Made by a program: the position numbers and the translations under genes. Under the pieces are notes generated by a model, which was given only the letters and a program-made list of their open reading frames with translations, did no database searches and was not told where the DNA came from. From Streptomyces pyxinae (GTDB lineage: Bacteria; Actinomycetota; Actinomycetes; Streptomycetales; Streptomycetaceae), in contig NZ_JANUGQ010000002.1 in assembly GCF_024756275.1 (NCBI RefSeq), positions 248,001 to 312,000 of the forward strand: a stretch of 64,000 nucleotides of DNA. Reading direction: 5' to 3'. Numbering within the stretch: position 1 is the first letter of the stretch; the number at the start of each line of letters is the position of its first letter. This document shows positions 15,295 to 23,943 of the stretch, piece after piece.

Positions 15295-16941
15295 ATGACC
15301 GACCCGCACTCGTTCCCACCCCCGTCCCCGTACCTGTCCTCGTCCGCCGAGACCTCCGCCGCGCCCGCCGCCGCGTCGGCCGGCCCCGCCCGCCGCGCCA
15401 CCCTGCGTGCCGCGGGCGCCGGCGCCCTGTTCCTGGGGCTCGGTCTCACGGGCTGCCGCTCGGCGGTCGCCGAGGCCGAACGCCCCGCCGCCGCGGCCGG
15501 CGGCACCGCACGCGGCGGCACCCTGCGGGTCGCCGTCAACGCCGACTTCACCCCGGCGCTGCTGTTCGCCCAGAGCGCGCAGTCGTACCAGCACCGGCTG
15601 CTCTACAACACCCTCACCCGCTACGACGACCGGCTGCGACCGCAGCCCGAGCTGGCCACCGCCTGGAGCTACGCCAAGGACGGCCGGAGCATCCGGCTGA
15701 CCCTGCGCCAGGGGGTGACCTACCACGACGGCCGGCCGTTCACCGCCGACGATGTGATCTTCGCGGTGCGGAACCTCCAGAACCCGGTGCGCGCCGCCCA
15801 GTTGCGGGCGACCGCCGCCGCCGTCACCGGCTTCGAGAAACACGGCGACCACGCGCTCACCCTGAGACTGGCACACCCGGTGGCCAACCTCTTCGATCTC
15901 TTCGAGTTCATGATCATCGCGGATCGGGAGACCGTCGAGGACGCCGTGACCGGCCGGAAACTCAATGGCACCGGCCCCTTCACACTCTCCCGGTGGAGTC
16001 CCGGGACCGGTCTGAGCCTGACCCGGTACGACCGGTACTGGAAGCCGGGACGCCCCTACCTCGACGCGGTCGAACTCCGGGTGGTCGGCCAGGCCGACGC
16101 CCTGGTCTCCGCGCTGCGCACCGGCCAGAGCCACCTCTCCTTCAACGTCCCCGGCAAGAGCCTCGCCCTGGTGGAGAACGCCCCCGGACTGACGGTCACC
16201 GACTACGCCACCGGGGCGGGCGCGTACTACCTCGGGGTCAACACCACGGTGCGGCCGCTGGACGACCGGACCGTCCGGCAGGCCCTCGCCCGGGCCGTCG
16301 ACCGCGACCGGCTGCTCCGGCAGTCGCTCGGCGGCCACGGGCTGGCCTCCGCCACCCCCTGGCCCACGTCCTCGCCCGCGTACTCCGAGGCCGACCGCAC
16401 CCACTACACCCGTGACCCGGGCAGGGCCCGCGCGCTGCTGAAGTCCGCCGGGCTCGGCGGCCTCGATCTGCCACTGCTGCACCTCAGCACCCCCGGCGAC
16501 ACCTCCATCGCCGAGTCGATCCAGTACGACCTCCGGCAGGCCGGCGTCCGGGTCACCCTGGAACCCACCGACCCGGCCACCGCCCAGAAACGGCTCATCG
16601 CCCAGTCCATGCCGGCCCTGTGGACCATGAGCCACGGCTTCGCCCAGGTGCACCCCGCCACCCTCGCCGTCAGCGCCTATCCCTTCAACGAGGCGAAGAA
16701 CACCTCCCACTTCCGCTCGCCCGAGTACACCCGGATCGTCCGCGAGGCATGGACGAGCACCGACGACGGCACCGCCGCCGCCCGCGCCCGCTACGCGCGG
16801 ATCTCGCGGATCCTGCTCGACGAGGCGTTCATCATCGACCTCGCCGTGCGGGGCCAGGTACAGGTGGCGAGTACCCGGGTACGCGGCGTCACCCTCAACA
16901 AGTTCTCCTATCTCAACCTCGACGACGCCCGGTTGGTGTGA
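15295..16941 (+). CDS. ABC transporter substrate-binding lipoprotein, oligopeptide/DppA type (family 5)
   Basis: A 548-residue extracytoplasmic binding protein. The N-terminus carries RRATLRAAGAGALFLGLGL then the lipobox LTGC with Cys54 as the lipidation site; the twin arginine at the start of the hydrophobic stretch may indicate Tat export. The SBP_bac_5 fold is evident from LRVAVNADFTPALLF, ELATAWSYAKDGRSIRLTLR, GVTYHDGRPFTADDVIFAVR, LNGTGPFTLSRW and the C-terminal YTRIVREAW segment. It is first in an operon with two permeases and a fused ATPase, followed by an arylsulfatase gene. The solute is unknown; context points to an organosulfur compound rather than a peptide. Confidence 0.9.
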   Translation: MTDPHSFPPPSPYLSSSAETSAAPAAASAGPARRATLRAAGAGALFLGLGLTGCRSAVAEAERPAAAAGGTARGGTLRVAVNADFTPALLFAQSAQSYQHRLLYNTLTRYDDRLRPQPELATAWSYAKDGRSIRLTLRQGVTYHDGRPFTADDVIFAVRNLQNPVRAAQLRATAAAVTGFEKHGDHALTLRLAHPVANLFDLFEFMIIADRETVEDAVTGRKLNGTGPFTLSRWSPGTGLSLTRYDRYWKPGRPYLDAVELRVVGQADALVSALRTGQSHLSFNVPGKSLALVENAPGLTVTDYATGAGAYYLGVNTTVRPLDDRTVRQALARAVDRDRLLRQSLGGHGLASATPWPTSSPAYSEADRTHYTRDPGRARALLKSAGLGGLDLPLLHLSTPGDTSIAESIQYDLRQAGVRVTLEPTDPATAQKRLIAQSMPALWTMSHGFAQVHPATLAVSAYPFNEAKNTSHFRSPEYTRIVREAWTSTDDGTAAARARYARISRILLDEAFIIDLAVRGQVQVASTRVRGVTLNKFSYLNLDDARLV

Positions 16942-16942
16942 G

Positions 16943-17896
16943 ATGCGCTCCTACCGCTCCTACCTTCTCGGCCGGCTGCCCTCCGCGCTCCTGGTGCTGC
17001 TGCTCGCCTCCGTCCTGATCTTCGCCATCCTGCGGCTGGTCCCCGGCGACCCGGCCGTCACCCTCGCCGGGCCGGACGCGAGCCCCGAGACCGTCGCCGC
17101 CCTCCGGGAACGGCTCGGCCTGGACGGCTCGCCGCCCGCCCAGTACGCCGCCTGGCTGGGCTCCCTGGTCACCGGTGACCTCGGTCCCTCGTACGTCGTC
17201 GGCGGCGAGGTGGCCGACCTGATCGGGGACGGTCTCGGCGCCACCGCCGAACTGACCCTGGGCGCACTGCTGCTGACCGTGCTCCTCGGCGGCGCCCTGG
17301 GCATCCTGGGCGCCACCGCGCGGCGCGGCTGGGTCCGCGCCGCCGTGCGGGCGTTCACCACCGGGGCGCTCTCGGTCCCGCCGTTCGTCACCGGGGTGCT
17401 GCTGGTGCTGCTGTTCTCCGTCACCCTGGGCGTGCTGCCGCCCGGCGGCCGGGTGGCGCTGCTGGACGCCCCCGACCTCGGCGTCCAGTATCTGCTGCTG
17501 CCCGCCCTCTGCCTCGCCCTGCCGAGCGCCGCCGTCCTCGGCCGCTACCTGGGGGACGGCATCGAACGCGCCCTGACCGAGGACCATGTGCGCACCGCCG
17601 TCGCCGCCGGGATCGCCCCCGGGCGGCTGCTCCGGCGCCATGTGCTGCCCGGCGCCCTGCCGCCCGTGGTCACCCTGCTCGGCATGCAGACCGGTCATCT
17701 GCTCGGCGGAGCCGTCCTGGTGGAGGCCATCTTCGCCTGGCCCGGGCTCGGGCAGCTCGCCGAACAGGCCCTCACCCGCCGGGACTACCCGGTCGTCCAG
17801 GACCTGCTGCTCCTGCTGGTCGCCGTCTTCGTCCTGGTGCAACTGCTCACCGACCTCGCCTACGCCTGGCTCGACCCCCGCATCCGGGGGGAGTGA
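16943..17896 (+). CDS. ABC transporter permease, DppB type
   Basis: A 317-residue inner-membrane permease with about six transmembrane helices. It opens with RSYLLGRLPSALLVLLLASVLIFAILRLVPGDPA, of which the GDPA box is diagnostic of DppB/OppB proteins. The cytoplasmic coupling loop is RTAVAAGIAPGRLLRRHVLPGALPPVV. It starts one base after the binding-protein stop codon, so it is translationally coupled. It pairs with the next permease to form the channel. Confidence 0.92.
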   Translation: MRSYRSYLLGRLPSALLVLLLASVLIFAILRLVPGDPAVTLAGPDASPETVAALRERLGLDGSPPAQYAAWLGSLVTGDLGPSYVVGGEVADLIGDGLGATAELTLGALLLTVLLGGALGILGATARRGWVRAAVRAFTTGALSVPPFVTGVLLVLLFSVTLGVLPPGGRVALLDAPDLGVQYLLLPALCLALPSAAVLGRYLGDGIERALTEDHVRTAVAAGIAPGRLLRRHVLPGALPPVVTLLGMQTGHLLGGAVLVEAIFAWPGLGQLAEQALTRRDYPVVQDLLLLLVAVFVLVQLLTDLAYAWLDPRIRGE

Positions 17897-17901
17897 CCCC
17901 C

Positions 17902-18813
17902 ATGACCGCTTCCGCCGGCACCCCCGTCGACACCTCCGCCTCCACCCCCGGTCCCGCCGCCGCCTCGGCCCCGGCTCCCCGCCCGGCCGCCGGCCGGCGC
18001 CGCTCCCCGTACCGCGCCGCCCTCAGCACCCCGCGCGGTGCCGCCGGCCTCGCCCTGACCTGCCTGGTGGTCCTCGCCGGAGTGCTGGCGCCCCTGCTCA
18101 CCGGGCACGATCCCACCGGTCAGAGCGGCCAGGGTCTGCTGGCCCCCGGCGCGCCCGGCCATCCGCTCGGCACCGACGACCTCGGCCGCGACCTGCTCAG
18201 CCGGGTGCTGTACGGCATCCGCGCCGATCTGGGTGTGATCGCGGTCGCCGTTCCGCTCGGGGCCGCCCTCGGCTGCCTCTGCGCCCTGCTCGCCGCCGTC
18301 CACCCGGCCGCCGACACCGCCGTCCAGCGCGCCTTCGACCTGGTCCTCGCCTTCCCCGGGCTGATCCTCGCCCTGGCCGTCACCGCCGTCCTCGGACCCG
18401 GCCGGCTGCCCGTGATCCTGGTCGTCGCGCTCGCCGAGATCCCGGTCTTCGGACGGCAGTTGCGCGCCGGCATCCTGGTGCAGCGCGGCCGCGAGTACGT
18501 CACGGCGGCCCGGGTCGGCGGCACCTCACCGGCCCGGTTGCTCACCCGGCACGTACTGCCCAACGCCGCCGACCCGCTCGTCGTCCAGTTCGCCGTCTCG
18601 CTCACCGTCGCGGTGTTCCTGGAGGGCGCCATGAGCTTCCTCGGAGTCGGCGTACGGCCGCCCGAGCCCACCCTCGGCAATGTGCTCGGCCAGGCCATGC
18701 CCTATCTCGACCGGTCCCCGCACCTGGCTGCCGGGCCGCTGACCGCCGTCACCCTGCTCGTCCTCGGTCTCTCCCTGCTCGCGGACGCCCTCAACCGGGA
18801 GACCCGCCGATGA
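17902..18813 (+). CDS. ABC transporter permease, DppC type
   Basis: A 303-residue permease, partner of the preceding one. A Pro/Ala-rich N-terminal segment precedes the first helix. GTDDLGRDLLSRVLYGIRADL is the characteristic DppC/OppC block, and AARVGGTSPARLLTRHVLPNA the coupling loop. The ATG is chosen because GGGGGAG lies eight bases upstream; an in-frame GTG at 17893 overlaps the previous stop codon and is an alternative. Its TGA overlaps the ATG of the 38-codon frame that follows. Confidence 0.9.
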   Translation: MTASAGTPVDTSASTPGPAAASAPAPRPAAGRRRSPYRAALSTPRGAAGLALTCLVVLAGVLAPLLTGHDPTGQSGQGLLAPGAPGHPLGTDDLGRDLLSRVLYGIRADLGVIAVAVPLGAALGCLCALLAAVHPAADTAVQRAFDLVLAFPGLILALAVTAVLGPGRLPVILVVALAEIPVFGRQLRAGILVQRGREYVTAARVGGTSPARLLTRHVLPNAADPLVVQFAVSLTVAVFLEGAMSFLGVGVRPPEPTLGNVLGQAMPYLDRSPHLAAGPLTAVTLLVLGLSLLADALNRETRR

Positions 18814-18926
18814 CACCCCCCGCCCCACCGGGAGACACGCCGCTCCCGCCGCCCGGCCGGAGCCCCGGCGCGCCAGGCCGGAGTTCCGGCGCCACCGCCA
18901 CCACCCACCGGGAGACGCCCCGATGA
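18810..18926 (+). CDS. 38-codon bridging frame between importer permease and ATPase genes
   Basis: A short Pro/Gly/Arg-rich frame. Its ATG overlaps the dppC-like stop as ATGA and its own TGA overlaps the ATPase start, again as ATGA. Both ends carry near copies of CCGGGAGAC-CGATGACACC, as though the start of the ATPase gene had been duplicated. I do not expect a functional protein; its likely effect is to carry ribosomes across the 109-base gap and keep the ATPase gene translationally coupled. Whether it is translated is unknown. Confidence 0.45.
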   Translation: MTPPAPPGDTPLPPPGRSPGAPGRSSGATATTHRETPR

Positions 18927-20827
18927 CACCGCCGCCCCTGCTCGACGTCCGGGGCCTGACCGTGGAGTTCACCGCCCCGGACGGCGCCGCCGTACGCGCC
19001 GTCCGGGACGTCTCCTTCACCCTCCGCCGGGGCGAGACCCTCGCCGTCGTCGGGGAGTCCGGCTCCGGGAAGTCGACCACCGCCCTCGCCCTCACCGGCA
19101 TGCTCCCCGGCACCGGACGGATCACCGCCGGTCGGGTCCTGCTCGACGGCCGGGATCTCGCCGGCGCCGGGGAGCCCCTTCTGCGCACCGTGCGCGGCGC
19201 CCGGATCGGCATGGTCTTCCAGGACCCGATGACCGCCCTCAACCCCTTCCTCACCGCCGGGCAGCACCTCACGGAGGTCCTGCGCGCGCACGGACACGGC
19301 GGCCGGGCCGCCCGCACCGCCCGGGCCGCCGAACTCCTCGCCCTCGTCGGCATACCCGACCCGCGCCGCCGGCTGGACGACCACCCGCACCAGTTCTCCG
19401 GCGGTCAGCGGCAGCGCGTCCTCATCGCCCTGGCTCTCGCCGCCGAACCGGACGTGCTGCTCGCCGACGAACCCACCACCGCCCTGGACGCCACCGTCCA
19501 GGACCAGATCCTCACCCTGCTCGACGACCTCAACCGGCACACCGGCACCGCCCTGGTCGTCATCACCCACAACATGGGCGTGGTCGCCCGCTCCTGCGCC
19601 CGGGTGCTGGTGATGTACGGCGGTTCCGTCGTCGAGGACGGGCCCACCGCCGAGGTGCTCACCCGGCCGGCGCACCCCTACACCGCCGGGCTGCTCGCCG
19701 CCGTGCCCCGGCTCTCCGCCCCCTCCGGCACCCGGCTCACCGGCATCCCCGGGGCCCCGCCCGACCTCGCCCTGCTGGGGGAGGGGTGCGCCTTCGCCGC
19801 CCGCTGCCCGGCCGCCGAGGACTCCTGCCGCACCGCCGCACCGCCGCTCCTCGCCCTTCCCGGAGGCGTACGCGCCGCCTGCCCGCCCGCGAAGGACCGC
19901 ACCGCGCCGCCGTGGACACCGCCACCGCCCGGGCCCGCCGCGCGGCCGGCGCCGGGCCCGGTGGTGCTCACCGCCGAGGACCTGCGCAAGGTCTACCGGA
20001 GGCGCGGGCGCGCCGGGCGGAAACACCCGCGCACCGCGCTGGACGGTGTCTCCCTCACCCTCGCCGCCGGCGAGACCCTCGGCGTCGTGGGCGAATCCGG
20101 CTCCGGGAAGTCCACCCTGGCCCGGGTGCTCGCCCACGCCCACCCGGCCGACGGCGGGATCCTCCGGCTGCGCGGCGAGGACATCACCCGCCCGGCCCGG
20201 CGTCACCGGCACACCGCGCGGCGGGAGGTGCAGATGGTCTTCCAGGACCCGTACGCCTCGCTCAACCCGCGTCTCACCGTGGGCGAGATCGTGGCCGAGC
20301 CGCTCATCGCCTTCGGCCTCGGGGACCGCGCGGCCCGGGACCACCGGGTCACCGGACTCCTGCGGCAGGTGGGGCTGGACCCGGCGACCGCGCACCGGCT
20401 GCCCCGCTCGCTCTCCGGCGGCCAGCGGCAGCGCGTCGGTATCGCCCGCGCCCTCGCGCCCGGGCCCTCCGTCCTGATCTGCGACGAACCCGTCTCGGCG
20501 CTGGACGTCTCGGTACAGGCCCAGATCACCGGCCTGCTCACCGACCTCCAGCGCGAGCTGGGCCTGGCGCTGGTCTTCATCGCCCACGACCTGGCCGTGG
20601 TGCGCCAGGTCAGCCACCGCATCGCGGTGATGCGCCAGGGCCGCATCGTGGAGAGCGGACCGGCCGACGAGGTGTGCGAGCGGCCCCGCCACCCGTACAC
20701 CCGCGCCCTGCTCGCCGCCGCGCTCTCCCCCGTACCGGGGGTACATCCGTCCTCCGGAGCCGGTACCGGGGCACCGCCCGCCGCCACCGCCCCCGCCGGG
20801 TCCGCGTCCCGCGCGGTCTCCGCGTGA
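18923..20827 (+). CDS. Fused ABC transporter ATPase, DppD-DppF type
   Basis: A 634-residue protein with two complete nucleotide-binding domains in tandem, replacing the usual separate DppD and DppF. The first has Walker A GESGSGKST near residue 42, signature FSGGQRQRV near 158 and Walker B VLLADEPTTALD. It ends with the oligopeptide-transporter Cys-rich tail (CAFAARCPAAEDSC). The second has Walker A near 390, signature LSGGQRQRV near 497 and Walker B VLICDEPVSALD. A Pro-rich linker joins them. It powers the importer encoded immediately upstream. Both halves keep all catalytic residues. Confidence 0.93.
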   Translation: MTPPPLLDVRGLTVEFTAPDGAAVRAVRDVSFTLRRGETLAVVGESGSGKSTTALALTGMLPGTGRITAGRVLLDGRDLAGAGEPLLRTVRGARIGMVFQDPMTALNPFLTAGQHLTEVLRAHGHGGRAARTARAAELLALVGIPDPRRRLDDHPHQFSGGQRQRVLIALALAAEPDVLLADEPTTALDATVQDQILTLLDDLNRHTGTALVVITHNMGVVARSCARVLVMYGGSVVEDGPTAEVLTRPAHPYTAGLLAAVPRLSAPSGTRLTGIPGAPPDLALLGEGCAFAARCPAAEDSCRTAAPPLLALPGGVRAACPPAKDRTAPPWTPPPPGPAARPAPGPVVLTAEDLRKVYRRRGRAGRKHPRTALDGVSLTLAAGETLGVVGESGSGKSTLARVLAHAHPADGGILRLRGEDITRPARRHRHTARREVQMVFQDPYASLNPRLTVGEIVAEPLIAFGLGDRAARDHRVTGLLRQVGLDPATAHRLPRSLSGGQRQRVGIARALAPGPSVLICDEPVSALDVSVQAQITGLLTDLQRELGLALVFIAHDLAVVRQVSHRIAVMRQGRIVESGPADEVCERPRHPYTRALLAAALSPVPGVHPSSGAGTGAPPAATAPAGSASRAVSA

Positions 20828-20903
20828 CACCGGGCAGCCTGCCCGCCCCGGCCCGCCACCCCGTCTTGCCCGCCCGCCGTCCGACCGGAGGACCGAACCA
20901 CCG

Positions 20904-23408
20904 ATGACCGAAGCACCGCCCACCGAAGCACTGCCCACCGAAGCGCCGTCCACTGAAGTGCCACCGGCCGGGGCGCCGTTGACCCAAGGGCCGCCACCGC
21001 GAACGCCGTCGGCCGGTGCGGCCGGTCCCGCCCGGCCCACCGAACCCCCCGGTGCCACCCCGCCCGGCGCTCCCGGCGCTCCCGTGGGCACCCCGCACCG
21101 CCGCGACCCCTACGCGGGCTTCGCCGGACACATCCGCCGCACCTTCGCGGAGTCCCGCCCCGCCTGGCCCGAACCGGTACGCCCGCCGGCCGGCGCGCCC
21201 AATGTGGTCGTCGTCCTGGTGGACGACATGGGCTACAGCGACATCGGCCCGTTCGGCTCGGAGATCGGCACGCCGGTCCTGGACCGGCTGGCCGAGCGAG
21301 GCGTCCGGCTCACCAACTACCACACCATGCCGCTCTGTTCGCCCGCCCGGGCCGCACTGCTCACCGGCCTCAACCCGCACCGGGTGGGATACGCCACGGT
21401 CGCCAACAGTGACCCCGGCTTCCCCGGCTACGGCATGGAGATCGCCGACGACATCCCCACCCTCGCCCAGACCCTGCACGACGCCGGCTACGCCACCTAC
21501 GCGGTCGGCAAGTGGCACCTCGCCCGCGACTCCTCCTCCAACGCCGCCGACAACCGCCGCAACTGGCCGCTCCAGAAGGGCTTCGACCAGTACTACGGCG
21601 TCCTGGAGGGGCTCACCAGCCTCTTCCACCCGCACCAACTGGTCCGCGACAACAGCCCGCTGGACATCGACGAACTGCCCGACGGCTACTATTACACCGA
21701 CGACATCACCGACCAGGCCATCGCCATGGTGAAGTCGCTCCGCGCCCACGACGCGGACAAGCCCTTCTTCCTCTACCTCGCCCACAACGCCGTGCACGCC
21801 CCGCTCCAGGCCCGGCCGGAGGACCTCGCCCGGCAGCGCGGCCGGTACGACGGGGGCTGGGACGAGCTGCGCGAGCGGCGGTTCGCCCGCCAGCTGGCCG
21901 ACGGCTTCTTCCCGGCGGACACCGGGCTCCCGCCCCGCAACCAGGAGGAGGGCGAGGACGTCGGTCCCTGGGACGAGCTGCCCCCGGACCAACGGCGGCT
22001 CCACGCGCGCTACATGGAGGTGTACGCGGCCATGGTCGACAACATCGACCAGAACCTCGGCCGGCTCCTGGGCACCCTGGAGGCGCTCGGTGAACTCGAC
22101 AACACCGTCGTCGTGTTCACCTCCGACAACGGCGGCAGCGGCGAGGGCGGCGCGGAGGGCACCCGCAGCTACTTCAGCCGCTTCGCCCACCATCCGCGGC
22201 TGCCCGGCGACTGGGTGGCGGACGTGGACCGCGACCCGGAGCTGATCGGCGGCCCGCGCAGCACCGTGCACTACCCGCGCGGCTGGGCGATGGCCTCCAA
22301 CACCCCGTTCCGGCTCTACAAACGGCACACCTACGCCGGCGGGGTACGGGTGCCCTTCGTGCTCTCCTGGCCCGCCGGTCTGCACCGCGCCCCGGACGAC
22401 GACGGGGTGCGCACCCAGTACCAGTACGTCACCGATCTCGCCCCCACCCTGCTGGAACTGACCGGAGTGCGCCGCCCCGCCGAACGCGCCGGGCGGCCGG
22501 TGCAGGAGGAGGACGGCGTCAGCTTCGTCCCGGTGCTGGCCGACCGGGCGGCGGTGAGTACCCATCCCGAGCAGTACTGCGAGATGACCGGCAACCGCAG
22601 CTACTACCGCGACGGCCACAAGCTCGTCACCCTGCACCGGCCCGGGACGCCCTACGACGACTCCGAGTGGGCGCTCTACGACATCCGCGCCGACCCCACC
22701 GAACGCCACGACCTGGCCGCCGACCGCCCGGAGCTGGTCAAGGAACTCTCTCAGGCGTGGGAGCGGGCGGCCTGGCGGGACGGGGTCTTCCCGCTGCCCG
22801 ACCCGAGCGGCGCCCTGGCCCGCCGGGGCCCGGCCGAGGACCGTCTCGTCCGGCCGCTCACCCTGCTGCCGGGCACCCCGGAGCTGGAGCGCTACCGCTC
22901 CTCCCGGCTGATCGCCTTCCGCTCCTTCGCCCTCACCGTGGAGTTCGCCTGCCATCGCGCGGCCGACCGGGGCGTGCTGGTCTCGCACGGCGACCAGGGC
23001 GGCGGCTACAGCCTCTACGCCGAGAACGGCCGGCTGTGGTTCGCGTACAACGAGTACGGCCGGCTGCACACCACGGACGCCGGACCGCTGCCCGCCGGCA
23101 CCCGCGCCGTGGAGCTGACGGCCACGGCCGAGGCCGGTCTGCGCTGGCGGTTCACCGTCTCCGTGGACGGCGAACGGCGGGCGGCCCCGCCGAGTGTCCA
23201 CCAACTCATCGGAATGGCCCCGTTCCAGGGCATCAGCATCGGTGTCGACCGCAAGTCGCCGGTCTCCTGGCCGGTGTACGAACGCCATGGCACGTTCCGG
23301 TACACCGGCGCCCTCCACGTGGTCGGCTACACCCCGGGCGAGCCGGGCCCGGACGCCCCCGCCGTGATCACCGCCGCGCTCCGGGAGGCGGCCGCCGCCT
23401 ACGAATGA
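20904..23408 (+). CDS. Large type I arylsulfatase with C-terminal beta domain
   Basis: An 834-residue sulfatase. The signature LCSPARAALLTG places the formylglycine-forming cysteine at residue 145. Metal and sulfate ligands are seen in VVVLVDDMGYSDIGPFGSEI, AVGKWHL, HNAVHAPL and FTSDNGG. Residues ~1-75 are a Thr/Glu/Pro/Ala extension with repeated TEAPP-like units and no signal peptide, so the enzyme is probably cytoplasmic and acts on imported sulfate esters. Residues ~650-810 (FRSFALTVEFACHRAADRGV onward) look like the beta-sandwich found in this long arylsulfatase subfamily. The formylglycine-generating enzyme must be encoded elsewhere. GGAGG lies 13 bases before the ATG. It follows the importer genes by 76 bases. 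Confidence 0.92.
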   Translation: MTEAPPTEALPTEAPSTEVPPAGAPLTQGPPPRTPSAGAAGPARPTEPPGATPPGAPGAPVGTPHRRDPYAGFAGHIRRTFAESRPAWPEPVRPPAGAPNVVVVLVDDMGYSDIGPFGSEIGTPVLDRLAERGVRLTNYHTMPLCSPARAALLTGLNPHRVGYATVANSDPGFPGYGMEIADDIPTLAQTLHDAGYATYAVGKWHLARDSSSNAADNRRNWPLQKGFDQYYGVLEGLTSLFHPHQLVRDNSPLDIDELPDGYYYTDDITDQAIAMVKSLRAHDADKPFFLYLAHNAVHAPLQARPEDLARQRGRYDGGWDELRERRFARQLADGFFPADTGLPPRNQEEGEDVGPWDELPPDQRRLHARYMEVYAAMVDNIDQNLGRLLGTLEALGELDNTVVVFTSDNGGSGEGGAEGTRSYFSRFAHHPRLPGDWVADVDRDPELIGGPRSTVHYPRGWAMASNTPFRLYKRHTYAGGVRVPFVLSWPAGLHRAPDDDGVRTQYQYVTDLAPTLLELTGVRRPAERAGRPVQEEDGVSFVPVLADRAAVSTHPEQYCEMTGNRSYYRDGHKLVTLHRPGTPYDDSEWALYDIRADPTERHDLAADRPELVKELSQAWERAAWRDGVFPLPDPSGALARRGPAEDRLVRPLTLLPGTPELERYRSSRLIAFRSFALTVEFACHRAADRGVLVSHGDQGGGYSLYAENGRLWFAYNEYGRLHTTDAGPLPAGTRAVELTATAEAGLRWRFTVSVDGERRAAPPSVHQLIGMAPFQGISIGVDRKSPVSWPVYERHGTFRYTGALHVVGYTPGEPGPDAPAVITAALREAAAAYE

Positions 23409-23444
23409 CCCCGGCGGCCCGGCGGGCGCCCGGCCCGTCCGCCG

Positions 23445-23840
23445 TCAGCCGCCGGTGGTGACGATCCGCAGCCGGTTGCCGTCCGGGTCGCGCAGCTCCA
23501 GCTCGGGGCCCCACGGCTGCTTCTCCGGCCGGACGCCGAACTCCCGTGCCACAGCGGCGAGATCGGTGACCCGCAGATACACCAGGCCGTCCGGCCGGGC
23601 GTCGCCGGTGTGCTCGGAGAGGAACAGCTTCACCCGGCCGCGCGCCACCTCCGCGAAGGCCGGGAAACCGGGCTCGTAGCGGTGTTCCCACTGCGGGACG
23701 AAGCCCAGCCGGGCGTACCACCGCGCCGCCGCCCCGGCGTCCGCCACCCGCAGGACCGGAACGGCCTCCTCGCCCGGGCCCGCCGTCTCCCGGACACCGC
23801 CGGTTCCGGGCACCGGGTCCTCGCCCGGTGCCGTTCTCAA
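23445..23840 (-). CDS. VOC/glyoxalase-superfamily protein
   Basis: A 131-residue protein of the vicinal-oxygen-chelate fold. Motifs are AVPVLRVADAGAAARWYARLGF at the first beta-alpha unit, KLFLSEHTG mid-way, LVYLRVTDLAAVAREFG at the second unit and LELRDPDGNRLRI with the usual terminal metal-ligand region. Members include bleomycin-resistance-like proteins and lyases, so the function is open. The start is uncertain: TTG at 23840 gives the longest frame, and a GTG about ten codons later is as good. A 14-codon frame from an ATG at 23882 ends in a TGA overlapping that TTG. It is convergent with the arylsulfatase and lies 103 bases beyond the SfnB-like gene. Confidence 0.75.
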   Translation of the reverse strand: MRTAPGEDPVPGTGGVRETAGPGEEAVPVLRVADAGAAARWYARLGFVPQWEHRYEPGFPAFAEVARGRVKLFLSEHTGDARPDGLVYLRVTDLAAVAREFGVRPEKQPWGPELELRDPDGNRLRIVTTGG

Positions 23841-23943
23841 CCGCCGTGCCGGGGGCGCCTCGTTCGCGTCGGCTTCGTCATGGCCCCATTCTGACGGCCC
23901 CGTCCCGGGGGCCGTTCGCCCCCACCCGGCGGCACCGGGGCCG

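Noticed and set aside
20610..23318. 902-codon minus-strand open frame opposite the arylsulfatase
   Set aside because: Low-complexity Val/Gly/Arg shadow of a gene with a complete sulfatase signature on the other strand.
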